NCBI GenBank assembly: GCA_022601435.1 | Contig: JAJACQ010000025.1 | Coordinates: forward strand, 1 to 64,000 | DNA from: Chlamydiia bacterium | GTDB taxonomy: Bacteria > Chlamydiota > Chlamydiia > Chlamydiales > 2-12-FULL-49-11 | Reading direction: 5' to 3' | DNA length: 64,000 nt | Shown: positions 7,860 through 16,184 of the stretch, piece by piece | Position numbering within the stretch: the stretch's first letter is position 1 | How the letters are laid out: the number at the start of each line of letters is the position of its first letter | Notes under the pieces: model-generated | The model's input: the letters and a program-made list of their open reading frames with translations, nothing else | Databases searched by the model: none | What the model was told of the DNA's origin: nothing | Made by a program: the position numbers and the translations under genes

Positions 7860-8810
7860 ATGCCCACTTTAATTGATTCTGAAAATTTCAATGATGACGA
7901 TAAGAATTCATTCCATGGTTATTACCAAGAAGATTACCAAAGTCTAAAGCAAGATGAACCATTAGAATCTGATTTATCAAAAATTGACTCTAAAAACGGC
8001 AATTATATTTGCAAAGATAGAAGTAGGATTAATGCAAAAGATGGCACTTATATATGCAATGGGGCAAATACGGTTGATTTAGAAAGTGACTCTAAAGAAT
8101 TTGACGAATTACCTCCTAAAAAGAGCATAAAATCAACTATATTTGAAAAAGCGTCTCAATCAGTTAGTAAAAAGAATCCAAAACGAAAACCCAAAACTTA
8201 TTTATTTGATAAATCTTCTCAACCTTTAAAAAAACAAAAGAAAAATGATGATCTAGAAAAGCTACTAAGTAGTCCAAAAACCGTCCGTGGTGAAGATGGA
8301 ACCTACCATTTAGATCTTGCAAATATTAATCTCCTTAATCGCTATGGTGCCATAACTAATGATAAGCTTTCTAAATACACAGAGATAGAAGATAATATTG
8401 CAAAGCGAATACAAGATGGGCAAAGTATTTATCGTGAACTATTAAAATTTAGGGATGACTTTACAAAAAATAAAAAAACAGTTTCATTAGATCAATACGC
8501 AGATTTAATTGAGCGTTATCAAAATAAACATTTCCCAGATATCTGCGAGCAAAATAAAGGGGTGATCTCTGAAGATCAAAATCCATTTCCAAATGGATTT
8601 AATATTGAGGAAGTCTCTCAGGATACTCTAGATTTTATTACTGATACTATTGCTTCTTTGATTGAACAAGATCAAACAAAACTAACTCATCTTTCAAGAG
8701 ATTTAAAATCCCTTATGGAGTCTTATTATCTCGTTAGTATGATGGCTGCAGATCGCGCTGGTAAGCGTTCTGAAATTGATACTATGACCCAAAATATGGG
8801 AAAGGCTTAA
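7860..8810 (+). CDS. Type III secretion-linked protein, first gene of the translocator operon
   Basis: 316 residues, hydrophilic, no signal peptide. The N-terminal half is low-complexity and Lys/Ser/Asp-rich, with a short repeated signature: NGNYICKD (about residue 45), DGTYICNG (about 61) and EDGTYHLD (about 144). The C-terminal half is helical (SKYTEIEDNIAKRIQDGQSI, QDTLDFITDTIASLIEQDQT). By position before a SycD-type chaperone and two membrane translocators, it is likely a secreted substrate, needle-tip-like protein or operon regulator; I recognise no family. The disordered N-terminus would suit type III export. Confidence 0.6.
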   Translation: MPTLIDSENFNDDDKNSFHGYYQEDYQSLKQDEPLESDLSKIDSKNGNYICKDRSRINAKDGTYICNGANTVDLESDSKEFDELPPKKSIKSTIFEKASQSVSKKNPKRKPKTYLFDKSSQPLKKQKKNDDLEKLLSSPKTVRGEDGTYHLDLANINLLNRYGAITNDKLSKYTEIEDNIAKRIQDGQSIYRELLKFRDDFTKNKKTVSLDQYADLIERYQNKHFPDICEQNKGVISEDQNPFPNGFNIEEVSQDTLDFITDTIASLIEQDQTKLTHLSRDLKSLMESYYLVSMMAADRAGKRSEIDTMTQNMGKA

Positions 8811-8817
8811 GATAATA

Positions 8818-9288
8818 ATGATGGAATTAGAAGAAAAAACCCCTCTTGAAATGGCTAATCATTTAAAAGAGCTTTCTGAAAAAATTGAAGGAGATGATGA
8901 TTTACACCCTTCTCAATATACTGATGAAGATATAAAACTTATCTACACAATTGCTCACAAATATTATACAATTGAGCAATATCAACAAGCAGAAGTGATG
9001 TTTATGCGTCTTGTACTTGCTCGCGGTGATAACATAAAATTCTGGAAGGGTTTGGCATCATCTAGACAAATGCAAAATGATCATGCAGGAGCATTAGTTG
9101 CTTGGGGCATGTGTGCTATGCTAGATGAAAATGATTTGTTAAATCACATCTACGGCGCTGAATGTTTAGTTAGTTTAGAAGAATTTGATCAAGCAAGACA
9201 GGCGCTTGATCATGTAGAAAAATCCATTACTGAGGATCATGTAGCTTATCAAAAATTTTATAAACTTAAATTAGCTGCTCAAGGATAG
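8818..9288 (+). CDS. SycD/LcrH-type class II type III secretion chaperone
   Basis: 156 residues, the usual size for this class. Three TPR-like units can be read: IKLIYTIAHKYYTIEQYQQAEVMF (about 41-64), FWKGLASSRQMQNDHAGALVAW (about 79-100) and HIYGAECLVSLEEFDQARQALD (about 111-132). Class II chaperones keep the two hydrophobic translocators soluble in the cytosol before export. It lies directly upstream of both candidate translocators, seven bases after the preceding gene, exactly as in the lcrH-copB-copD clusters of chlamydiae. Confidence 0.85.
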   Translation: MMELEEKTPLEMANHLKELSEKIEGDDDLHPSQYTDEDIKLIYTIAHKYYTIEQYQQAEVMFMRLVLARGDNIKFWKGLASSRQMQNDHAGALVAWGMCAMLDENDLLNHIYGAECLVSLEEFDQARQALDHVEKSITEDHVAYQKFYKLKLAAQG

Positions 9289-9291
9289 ATT

Positions 9292-10326
9292 ATGACTCAT
9301 GATTGTAAAATAAATCGCAATGAACAGTCTTTAAAATTAGTACTACCCTCATTTGATACACCACTTTTAAGAAGAATCAATGATAGTATTTCGTCAACCC
9401 CTATGCCTTCACAATTTCCTCAAATAGAAAATGTCATTTCAATAGATAACATTTCTGAAAATCCAAAAGTATCTAAAACCTTAGCTCAACAAAATAGACT
9501 TCAAACTGATTTTCATGAAGCTTTGGATGTTAATCTAAAACAATTTAAAATTAGACTTCAAGAATTCATTAACGAAAAACAATCAGAAAAAGATCTTCCA
9601 AAAGAAGAAATTTCAAAAGTTGCCTTTCTTGTCAGCTTTATGGAAACCTTTGATGAGATAAAAAAAGAGCTTCACGTCTTTGTTGATGAAATTGGGATGG
9701 ATAATAGAAAACACTTACATGCTGCCTTTTTAGCTCAACGTGCAAGTGAGCGTGCTTGCCAAAAATCTGATGAAAATAAAAGTATTTGGGATACAGTGGC
9801 AAACTCTATCGGTGGAATAATGGGTGTTGTTTCAATATGCATAGGGATCACGCTCTTATCAAGCGGAAATCCTTTAGGAGTGATTGCAGGTGTTGGTTTA
9901 ATTTTATCAGGACTTGCCTCTGTTGCTGCTGTTATTATGGAAAAACTCGATATTAAAAATGAATACACTATGGGTGTACAAATTTTTGGTGGAATTATTG
10001 GATTAATCAGTGGTGGATTATCTATTGCCATGAGTGCTGATAAAATGGCTCTTATAATGCGTCTTGGTATAGCTCTTCTATCTGCGGCAAAACATTCAAG
10101 TGATATAATCTCAAGTTACTATCAAAAAGAAAGCTTAGAACATCAAGCAAGAAGCACACATTACAATAAAGATTTAGAAATGGATAGAGATGTGATTAAA
10201 CAAGCTTTTAAAACATTAGATCGTATAGAACATGAAGATTTAGAATCAAAAATTCAATTCATTCAAGCTCTTAAATATGAGCAAAGAATTTATGAAAATA
10301 TAAACAAAAAAGTAGCTGCGGGGTAA
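9292..10326 (+). CDS. CopB/YopB-like type III translocator
   Basis: 344 residues. A polar N-terminal third precedes two long hydrophobic segments: IGGIMGVVSICIGITLLSSG plus VIAGVGLILSGLASVAAVIM (about 165-220) and VQIFGGIIGLISGGLSIAMSA (about 227-248). A helical amphipathic tail follows. This is the pattern of the larger pore-forming translocator (YopB/IpaB/CopB), though shorter than Chlamydia CopB. It starts four bases after the chaperone stop. Function in inserting the translocation pore into the host membrane is inferred from pattern and context. Confidence 0.78.
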   Translation: MTHDCKINRNEQSLKLVLPSFDTPLLRRINDSISSTPMPSQFPQIENVISIDNISENPKVSKTLAQQNRLQTDFHEALDVNLKQFKIRLQEFINEKQSEKDLPKEEISKVAFLVSFMETFDEIKKELHVFVDEIGMDNRKHLHAAFLAQRASERACQKSDENKSIWDTVANSIGGIMGVVSICIGITLLSSGNPLGVIAGVGLILSGLASVAAVIMEKLDIKNEYTMGVQIFGGIIGLISGGLSIAMSADKMALIMRLGIALLSAAKHSSDIISSYYQKESLEHQARSTHYNKDLEMDRDVIKQAFKTLDRIEHEDLESKIQFIQALKYEQRIYENINKKVAAG

Positions 10327-10328
10327 AT

Positions 10329-10883
10329 ATGGGTGCAAAAATATCAAATGATGATCATAATCAAAGAGCTTTAGATCGTATAAATACATTAGTTTCTCAT
10401 CTTACACAAGAAGAAGAACCTACAACGATAAGTCAATTTGATAAAACAAGATATAAACTTACAGATACTCTAAGAGAAAGTGACATCAATCAAAAAGCTC
10501 TTCATCATGATCAAACTAAACGATTAGAAAAACTCTATAATTTCCTAGAACGAAATCATAGACATTCTGCTTATAAAATGACAATTGCAATCGTTGCAAG
10601 TGCTTTAGGTATAGTTGGAGGAGCTTTTGAGGCTGATGCCAAGGCTGGAAAAATCATCAATGCAGTCTCAAATGTCGGAGGGAAAGTAAGTGATTTTTTA
10701 CAGCAAATGGATCAAGCAGATCGTAAAAAATTAGATGGATTAATTGACCTTCTAAAACAAGAACTTCAAGATGGTTCAAAAACAAAAGATCATATTATAG
10801 AAAGATTACGTGAAATTGATAACCTTCTTGATAAAGCAGAGCAAAAAAGACATGAGGCTATATCTCGTGCCCTTGGTAAATAA
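10329..10883 (+). CDS. CopD/YopD-like minor type III translocator
   Basis: 184 residues, two bases after the preceding stop. Helical N-terminus, one moderate hydrophobic stretch (MTIAIVASALGIVGGAFEA, about 79-97), then an amphipathic coiled-coil tail (LDGLIDLLKQELQDG, IERLREIDNLLDKAEQKR). This fits the smaller translocator, which pairs with the CopB-like protein and shares the chaperone. It is much shorter than Chlamydia CopD, so orthology is uncertain; the operon position is the main support. Confidence 0.65.
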   Translation: MGAKISNDDHNQRALDRINTLVSHLTQEEEPTTISQFDKTRYKLTDTLRESDINQKALHHDQTKRLEKLYNFLERNHRHSAYKMTIAIVASALGIVGGAFEADAKAGKIINAVSNVGGKVSDFLQQMDQADRKKLDGLIDLLKQELQDGSKTKDHIIERLREIDNLLDKAEQKRHEAISRALGK

Positions 10884-10998
10884 TCTAAATAGATTTAGGC
10901 TGTATAATGAAATGATTTAGAGCTTCTGTAAAAAAAATCTTGAATTTTTCACTTTTATCTGCATAGTCAAATTGAAGTGTTCTATTTAAGGTATTTTA

Positions 10999-11790
10999 GT
11001 GCTCGAAGGATTTTTTTCACAATTTTCTCTTCTTACCATCACTGGGGAATATGTTGTCTTTATTGGCCGCGTAGTATTATCGATCTTCAAAAAATTTCCG
11101 AGATGGAGTTTAATTCGAGACCAACTTTTCAATATTGGAGTGTTATCTCTTTCTGTTGTAGCGCTTACCGGTTTTAATACAGGACTTGTTCTCGCTGCTC
11201 AATCTTATTATCAATTAGCTGATAAAGGTTTGGCGAGTGTGACAGGGTTAATGGTAGCAAAAGCTATGCTTACTGAGCTCGGACCTGTTCTAACAGCTTT
11301 TATGATTACAGGACGAGTTGGTGCTTCAATGACAGCGGAACTTGGAACTATGGTTGTAACTGAGCAAGTTGATGCCTTAAAGTCTATGGCTGTTGATCCT
11401 TATAATTATCTTATAGGCCCAAGATTTATTGGTGGGTTTATCATGTTTCCTATTCTTACTATTTTTAGTATCGTGATGGGAGTATTTGGCGGTTATTTAA
11501 TTTCTGTTTATTTTTTCGGGCTCTCCCCTATCGTTTTTTGGGAACCCATCCCTATATACACAACAATGTTTGATATCTTTGTAGGTATGACAAAAGCAAT
11601 TGTATTTGGTGTTTTAGTCACCACTATTTGTTGTTTTAAGGGAATGAGGGTTTCAGGAGGAGCAGCAGGTGTTGGAAAAAGCACAACTAATGCTGTGGTT
11701 ATTTCATATGTAATTATTCTATTTGTTAACTTCCTTTTAACTATGGCACTTAACACTCTACATGATGAGATATTGAGGGTTATAGGATGA
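10999..11790 (+). CDS. mlaE: MlaE-type ABC permease of a phospholipid/MCE transporter
   Basis: 263 residues with five to six membrane helices and the MlaE domain signatures GFNTGLVLAAQSYY, MLTELGPVLTAFMITGRVGA and AELGTMVVTEQVDALKSMAV. It forms the inner-membrane channel of the MCE importer/exporter that moves phospholipids between the two membranes. The start is a GTG with TAAGG upstream. It overlaps the start of the ATPase gene by four bases; the order permease, ATPase, MCE protein is the standard mla order. Confidence 0.93.
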   Translation: MLEGFFSQFSLLTITGEYVVFIGRVVLSIFKKFPRWSLIRDQLFNIGVLSLSVVALTGFNTGLVLAAQSYYQLADKGLASVTGLMVAKAMLTELGPVLTAFMITGRVGASMTAELGTMVVTEQVDALKSMAVDPYNYLIGPRFIGGFIMFPILTIFSIVMGVFGGYLISVYFFGLSPIVFWEPIPIYTTMFDIFVGMTKAIVFGVLVTTICCFKGMRVSGGAAGVGKSTTNAVVISYVIILFVNFLLTMALNTLHDEILRVIG

Positions 11791-12572
11791 TAAAAATAAA
11801 AAATGTGTATAAATCATTTGGTGAGAACGAAGTATTAAAAGATCTCAACCTAGAAATCAAAGACAATGAAATTTTTGTCATCCTCGGTAAATCAGGAATC
11901 GGAAAAAGTGTGATTTTAAAACACATTGTAGGATTGATGAAACCTGAGAGCGGTGATATCTATATCGATGATTTTCATATGAATGAACTAGAGGGAGCAG
12001 CATTATATGAGGCTTTAAAAAATATCGCTACTATTTATCAAATGGGCGCACTCTTTGATTCTATGACAATTGCGGAAAATGTTGGCTTTTATTTAAGAGA
12101 ACACCTAACAAAAGGTGGCGAAAAAATAACAAAGAACGATATAGCAGGGTTAGTAACAGATTCATTAAAAAAAGTGGGTCTTGAGGGAATTGAAGATTTA
12201 CACCCTTCAGATATATCTGGAGGAATGAGAAAAAGGGTAAGTATCGCAAGAGGAGCAATCTATAAACCGAAATACATTTTATATGATGAGCCTACTACTG
12301 GTCTTGATCCAGTTACAGCTCTTAATATTGCAGAGTGTATTGAACAACAACAAGATGAACTTAAAGGGACAACTATAGTTGTCTCTCACGATATTCCTAC
12401 GACTTTAAAAATAGCAGATAGAATAGCATTACTAGATAATGGAAAAATTGAAATTTGTGCCGATCCCCTTACATTTATGCAAACAGATCATCCTATTGTT
12501 CATCAGTTTAATGAGACAATTGGTAAAGATCTCTCCTTGATCAAACGAGCAGCAAGGAGTGTTCATGGCTAA
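11787..12572 (+). CDS. mlaF: MlaF-type ABC transporter ATPase
   Basis: 261 residues. Walker A is GKSGIGKSV (near residue 34), with Val in place of the usual Thr; signature DISGGMRKRVSIARG; Walker B ILYDEPTTGLDP; switch His in VVSHD. The SGGM.KR signature is typical of MlaF-like ATPases rather than general ABC importers. It energises the MlaE permease. It overlaps both neighbours (four bases with mlaE, fourteen with mlaD), so the three are cotranslated. Confidence 0.93.
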   Translation: MIKIKNVYKSFGENEVLKDLNLEIKDNEIFVILGKSGIGKSVILKHIVGLMKPESGDIYIDDFHMNELEGAALYEALKNIATIYQMGALFDSMTIAENVGFYLREHLTKGGEKITKNDIAGLVTDSLKKVGLEGIEDLHPSDISGGMRKRVSIARGAIYKPKYILYDEPTTGLDPVTALNIAECIEQQQDELKGTTIVVSHDIPTTLKIADRIALLDNGKIEICADPLTFMQTDHPIVHQFNETIGKDLSLIKRAARSVHG

Positions 12573-13788
12573 ATCAATGAAAAACATGTTGATTGGACTA
12601 TTTGTCTTTGTTGGTATCTTTTTAATTGTAGGAATCATCCTTTTCATCAAACCAAGTATTGGTGATGGTAAACAAACCTTAAATGTTCGCTTTAACAATA
12701 TTGGCGGTATCCAAGTTGGAACACGAGTGACTTTGGCTGGTAAACCTATTGGAGAAGTTGAATCTATCCATCAAATTGCTAATGCAAGACAATTTGCAGT
12801 TAATGCTTTTGGAAAAGTTTTTCCTTTTGTTTTAACTTTAAAAATAGACTCATCAGTAAAAGTATATTCAACAGATCAATTCACAGTTCAAACTCAAGGA
12901 CTTTTAGGAGAAAAGTATATCGCTATACTCCCCCAACCTCAAAAACCTGGACATACAGCTACTTTATTAAATGATAAAGATATTATCTACGCAGACTCCA
13001 CAGATCTTTTTGAATCAGCAGTTAATGAGTTTGAAGCACTATCAGAAAAAGTCGAAAACACCTTAGAAAAAGTAATTCAGTGGATGGATAAATATGGAGA
13101 TAATTTAGGATCTACAATTACTTCTATTGGCTCTTTAGCTTCTAACCTTTCTTCTACAATTGAAGAAATCAATGAATCACACGTTATAGCATCTGTGAAT
13201 AACCTTATTAACGGTTTAACAAGTGCTGTTGGTCAAATAGATTCTGCGCTTGCAAAATTAAATGAGGAAGACTTTTTTGATTCATTAGCAAGTCTTGCTT
13301 GTAATGTAAAATCTATAACAGCTGATATTGCTTGTGGAAAAGGCACTATTGGAAAACTTGTCACTGATGATGGGTTTTATTTAGATGTCTCTGCAATATT
13401 AAGTAAAGCTAATACTATGATGAATGACATTAATCAATATGGACTACTCTTTCAATATAGTAAACCATGGCAAAGACAACGAGTTAAATTAATGGCTGAA
13501 ACAAACTCTATAAAAGATCCAAAAGCCTTTGGTGCTCAAATTAATCATGATGTTGACTCCCTTATATCTACTTTACAAAGAATGAATATGTTAACAGAAC
13601 GATTTTCCGCAGAAGAACTTTCTAATAATGCAAAATTTCAAAAGAAATTCTTAGAATTTATGAATATGCTAAACTCGCTTCAAGAAAGGGTTACCTTATA
13701 TAATCAAGAGCTTTATCAAATACGAGATAGTGAAGATTTACAAAAACCTGATTCATGTAAGGAATGTCAATGCCAGAAACTAGACTAA
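12559..13788 (+). CDS. mlaD: MlaD-type MCE-domain periplasmic lipid-binding protein
   Basis: 409 residues: one N-terminal membrane anchor (MLIGLFVFVGIFLIVGIILF), then the MCE domain (NVRFNNIGGIQVGTRVTLAG, GEVESIHQI, VQTQGLLGEKYIAI), and a long C-terminal helical region with low-complexity coils (SAVNEFEALSEKVENTLEKV). E. coli MlaD is about half this length; the extra helical tail resembles longer MCE proteins that make a tube across the periplasm. Its last 25 bases overlap the yqgE start. Confidence 0.9.
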   Translation: MFMAKSMKNMLIGLFVFVGIFLIVGIILFIKPSIGDGKQTLNVRFNNIGGIQVGTRVTLAGKPIGEVESIHQIANARQFAVNAFGKVFPFVLTLKIDSSVKVYSTDQFTVQTQGLLGEKYIAILPQPQKPGHTATLLNDKDIIYADSTDLFESAVNEFEALSEKVENTLEKVIQWMDKYGDNLGSTITSIGSLASNLSSTIEEINESHVIASVNNLINGLTSAVGQIDSALAKLNEEDFFDSLASLACNVKSITADIACGKGTIGKLVTDDGFYLDVSAILSKANTMMNDINQYGLLFQYSKPWQRQRVKLMAETNSIKDPKAFGAQINHDVDSLISTLQRMNMLTERFSAEELSNNAKFQKKFLEFMNMLNSLQERVTLYNQELYQIRDSEDLQKPDSCKECQCQKLD

Positions 13789-14333
13789 AAAAAGGCTTTT
13801 TACTCGCAGCGTCTCCGGAAATTCAAGATCCTGTGACCTTTAAAAGTGTTGTACTTCTTTGTGAACATACCGCCGCTGGCTCTTTTGGGTTAATGATTAA
13901 TAAACCTTTAGAATTAGATACAAATACAGAAAATGCTGAGTTAATGCAGGAGCTTTCTCACCCAAGTATCCATTTAAGATTAGGTGGACCTCTTCGCCAA
14001 GGACAAATGATGCTTCTACATAGTGAAGATCGTAAACAAGATCAAATGCTTAATGTTTGTAATGACGTCTTTTTAGGTGGAGATCTTGCTTTTTTACAAG
14101 AATCTCTTTCAGAAAACTCTTCAAAAAACCTTCTTCTTTGCTTCGGCTATCTTGGTTGGGGGTTTGGAGAACTAGAAAAAGAGCTCTCTGATGGTTATTG
14201 GTGCCTCTACCCTGCTGATGCAGATCTTATTTTTAATACCGATGCAGATAAAATCTGGAGTGCTGTCTTAAAAAACATCGGTGGAAAATATAGCTCTTAT
14301 TCAATGCTTCCAGATGATCTTTCTGCAAATTAA
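13764..14333 (+). CDS. yqgE: YqgE/AlgH family protein (DUF179)
   Basis: 189 residues covering the whole family: KGFLLAASPEIQDPVTFKSV, LCEHTAAGSFGLMINKPL, RLGGPLRQGQMMLLHS, LLCFGYLGWGFGELEKEL and WCLYPADADLIF. The family is widespread and its biochemical role is unsettled. It is translationally coupled to mlaD by overlap. Its stop lies inside a perfect 22-base palindrome at 14321-14342. Confidence 0.92.
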   Translation: MSMPETRLKKGFLLAASPEIQDPVTFKSVVLLCEHTAAGSFGLMINKPLELDTNTENAELMQELSHPSIHLRLGGPLRQGQMMLLHSEDRKQDQMLNVCNDVFLGGDLAFLQESLSENSSKNLLLCFGYLGWGFGELEKELSDGYWCLYPADADLIFNTDADKIWSAVLKNIGGKYSSYSMLPDDLSAN

Positions 14334-14342
14334 TTTGCAGAA
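14321..14342 (+). terminator. Hairpin at the yqgE stop codon
   Basis: Perfect palindrome with arms TTCTGCAAATT and AATTTGCAGAA. There is no T-run after it, so it may be an RNA-stabilising hairpin or weak terminator closing the mla-yqgE operon. Confidence 0.4.
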
Positions 14343-14459
14343 AATAATAATGTTCAATACAATACATTAATAAAAGAACTGACAAAGAAGATCTGCACCT
14401 ATTTTTTTCCTAGACTAATGCACTCTCAAAAAAGCGAAATACAATCTTCAATTTGGTAG

Positions 14460-14711
14460 TTGCTTTTTTTTGAACAAACTTTTTATGAAGAAAAAAGAGA
14501 CAAGATAGACGTAGTACGTGACCGAATTAATACATATGGAGGCTCCATAAAATGGAATTTAATGCTCTTCTTTGGAAGACCTATGTGCCCGACAAATTCA
14601 AGAGCTACAGAAGCTAGAGATAAAAGGATGATAGACTCTGCAGAAAAAATCGCAGCTATTCAGATCCAATCTCTAGTTCGAAAATTTCTTACTAAACTCT
14701 CTAGAGTGTAA
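14460..14711 (+). CDS. Short ORF ending in an IQ motif, possibly a decayed gene
   Basis: The frame gives 83 residues from a weak TTG start at 14460, or 49 from the ATG at 14562. The C-terminus AAIQIQSLVRKFLTKL is a good calmodulin-type IQ motif (IQxxxRxxx with flanking hydrophobics), like those of the next gene. A strong GGAGG at 14538-14542 is best spaced for the ATG at 14552, which is in another frame and stops after 21 codons; a frameshift may therefore have split a once longer gene. Either a small IQ protein or a remnant of a paralogue of the downstream gene. Confidence 0.4.
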   Translation: MLFFEQTFYEEKRDKIDVVRDRINTYGGSIKWNLMLFFGRPMCPTNSRATEARDKRMIDSAEKIAAIQIQSLVRKFLTKLSRV

Positions 14712-14897
14712 ATAGCAAATCTTTTTAAGAAATGTTAAAAAAATTAATCTTGGTTCTAAATCCACTGCAGGCTTAAGGTCTTATCTAAGATGAAATAATA
14801 TATTCATATTTTCTTTACAGTTAATATAAATTTTTAGTAAATTGTATTTTCTTCTTAAACTTATAAAAGAAGACTAAAAATAACAAAGGAGCTTAAT

Positions 14898-16061
14898 ATG
14901 TATGCTGTAAAAGTTAATGTCGGACAGACACAAAACAATCCAAATTACCCAGAAATAGACCCCAAACAAGATCTAAAGCCTCAAGTTGAGGCTTTAATAC
15001 AACAGTTATCTGATGAAATTACTTATATTTCTGATTCAATTAAGATTTTACAAAGAAATAGTAGTACAGTAGAAAAAACTCGCTCTGCTTTTAATGATGT
15101 ATATCAAGCAAATAATAGAAATCCAGCTGTTAGAGCAAATATTAAATATGTTCTTGAGTATAACAAAATGAGACACATACAAAGTCAAAACAGTGAATTG
15201 GATGAACAAGCCAAGACTCTTTTAGGTAAATTTGACCAATATATTGAAATATTTAAACAAATAATTCAAAATAAACAAAATGGTTTTTCTGATTGTTTTC
15301 ATAATAGCACTACAATGAAAGAAAATAAGGAAATCACAGAAGCTAAAAAAGGGTTGGAATTTTTAGAAAACAATAGAGCTGCTAGAACTGCTGACATAAC
15401 TACAATTGTTAGAGAAAGAACTAATGAGGATCGGGATTTAAATAATTTCTTTCCTTCTTCTGGAATGATAAAGAGTTTGATTGGGCTTGGAACTACTTCT
15501 GTAATAGGAACTGTTGAAGTTGCATCTGCAATTAAAATACAAAGAATATTCAGAGATGTTTTTACAGATCCGTCTAGGAAAAGTAAATTAAAAAATAAAA
15601 AAATATGCCGTGAATTAAGGCGGCTATTTGAAAGAAATGCTATCTTAAAAATTCAAAGTAAAGTAAGGCAATGTTTAGCAAAAACGACTTATAATTCACT
15701 TAAAGAAAAGAAAGAACAAGAAGATCTCCTTAACTTAAAAAATACTGCAATAGTGAAAATCCAAAGATTTTTAAGAGAAAGGAATAGAAGAAAAAAATAT
15801 TTACAGTCTGGAGAATGTAAGCTTTTGTTAATGTATAAACAGTTACATATAGAAAAAGTTGTGAGGGATGATGCCTTACAAAAACTTCAAGTTGAGAAAG
15901 ATGATGCTTTACATAGACTTCAAGTTGAGAAAGATGAAGAATTGAAAAAAGTTAAACAAAGAAATGAAAGATTGAAAGCAAAACTCGCGGCTACACATAA
16001 AGAAGCAAATGAATTAAGGAATTTAAATGCGTCTAATGGTCAAAATAAAATGGTAAGATAA
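14898..16061 (+). CDS. IQ-motif and coiled-coil protein, candidate effector
   Basis: 387 residues, no signal peptide. The N-terminal 200 residues are helical and unrecognised. From about 210 there are three IQ-like motifs: ASAIKIQRIFRDVF, NAILKIQSKVRQCLAKTTY and TAIVKIQRFLRERNRRKKY. Residues about 325-380 are a heptad coiled coil containing two near-identical units (DDALQKLQVEK, DDALHRLQVEK). IQ motifs bind calmodulin or calmodulin-like light chains and are a eukaryotic feature, so in a bacterium with type III secretion the protein is a good effector candidate; that is inference. AAAGGAG lies eight bases before the ATG and a strong terminator follows. Confidence 0.7.
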   Translation: MYAVKVNVGQTQNNPNYPEIDPKQDLKPQVEALIQQLSDEITYISDSIKILQRNSSTVEKTRSAFNDVYQANNRNPAVRANIKYVLEYNKMRHIQSQNSELDEQAKTLLGKFDQYIEIFKQIIQNKQNGFSDCFHNSTTMKENKEITEAKKGLEFLENNRAARTADITTIVRERTNEDRDLNNFFPSSGMIKSLIGLGTTSVIGTVEVASAIKIQRIFRDVFTDPSRKSKLKNKKICRELRRLFERNAILKIQSKVRQCLAKTTYNSLKEKKEQEDLLNLKNTAIVKIQRFLRERNRRKKYLQSGECKLLLMYKQLHIEKVVRDDALQKLQVEKDDALHRLQVEKDEELKKVKQRNERLKAKLAATHKEANELRNLNASNGQNKMVR

Positions 16062-16074
16062 TATAAAATCCCCC

Positions 16075-16110
16075 ATGCAGCACGGAATTAAAATCTGTGC
16101 TGCATTTTTA
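16075..16110 (+). terminator. Rho-independent terminator after the IQ-protein gene
   Basis: Stem ATGCAGCAC (16075-16083) pairs with GTGCTGCAT (16097-16105), followed by TTTTTA. Confidence 0.8.
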
Positions 16111-16184
16111 TAAAGTAGAGTGAATTAATTAAGCTACTTTACTAAAAACCAAAATTGCATTGATATTTTAATCTCTAAAGTAGG

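Noticed and set aside
9735..10031. Minus-strand ORF of 98 residues within the CopB-like gene
   Set aside because: Pro/Ile-rich antisense shadow of the hydrophobic segments.
12432..12698. Minus ORF across the mlaF-mlaD junction
   Set aside because: Antisense to two overlapping recognised genes.
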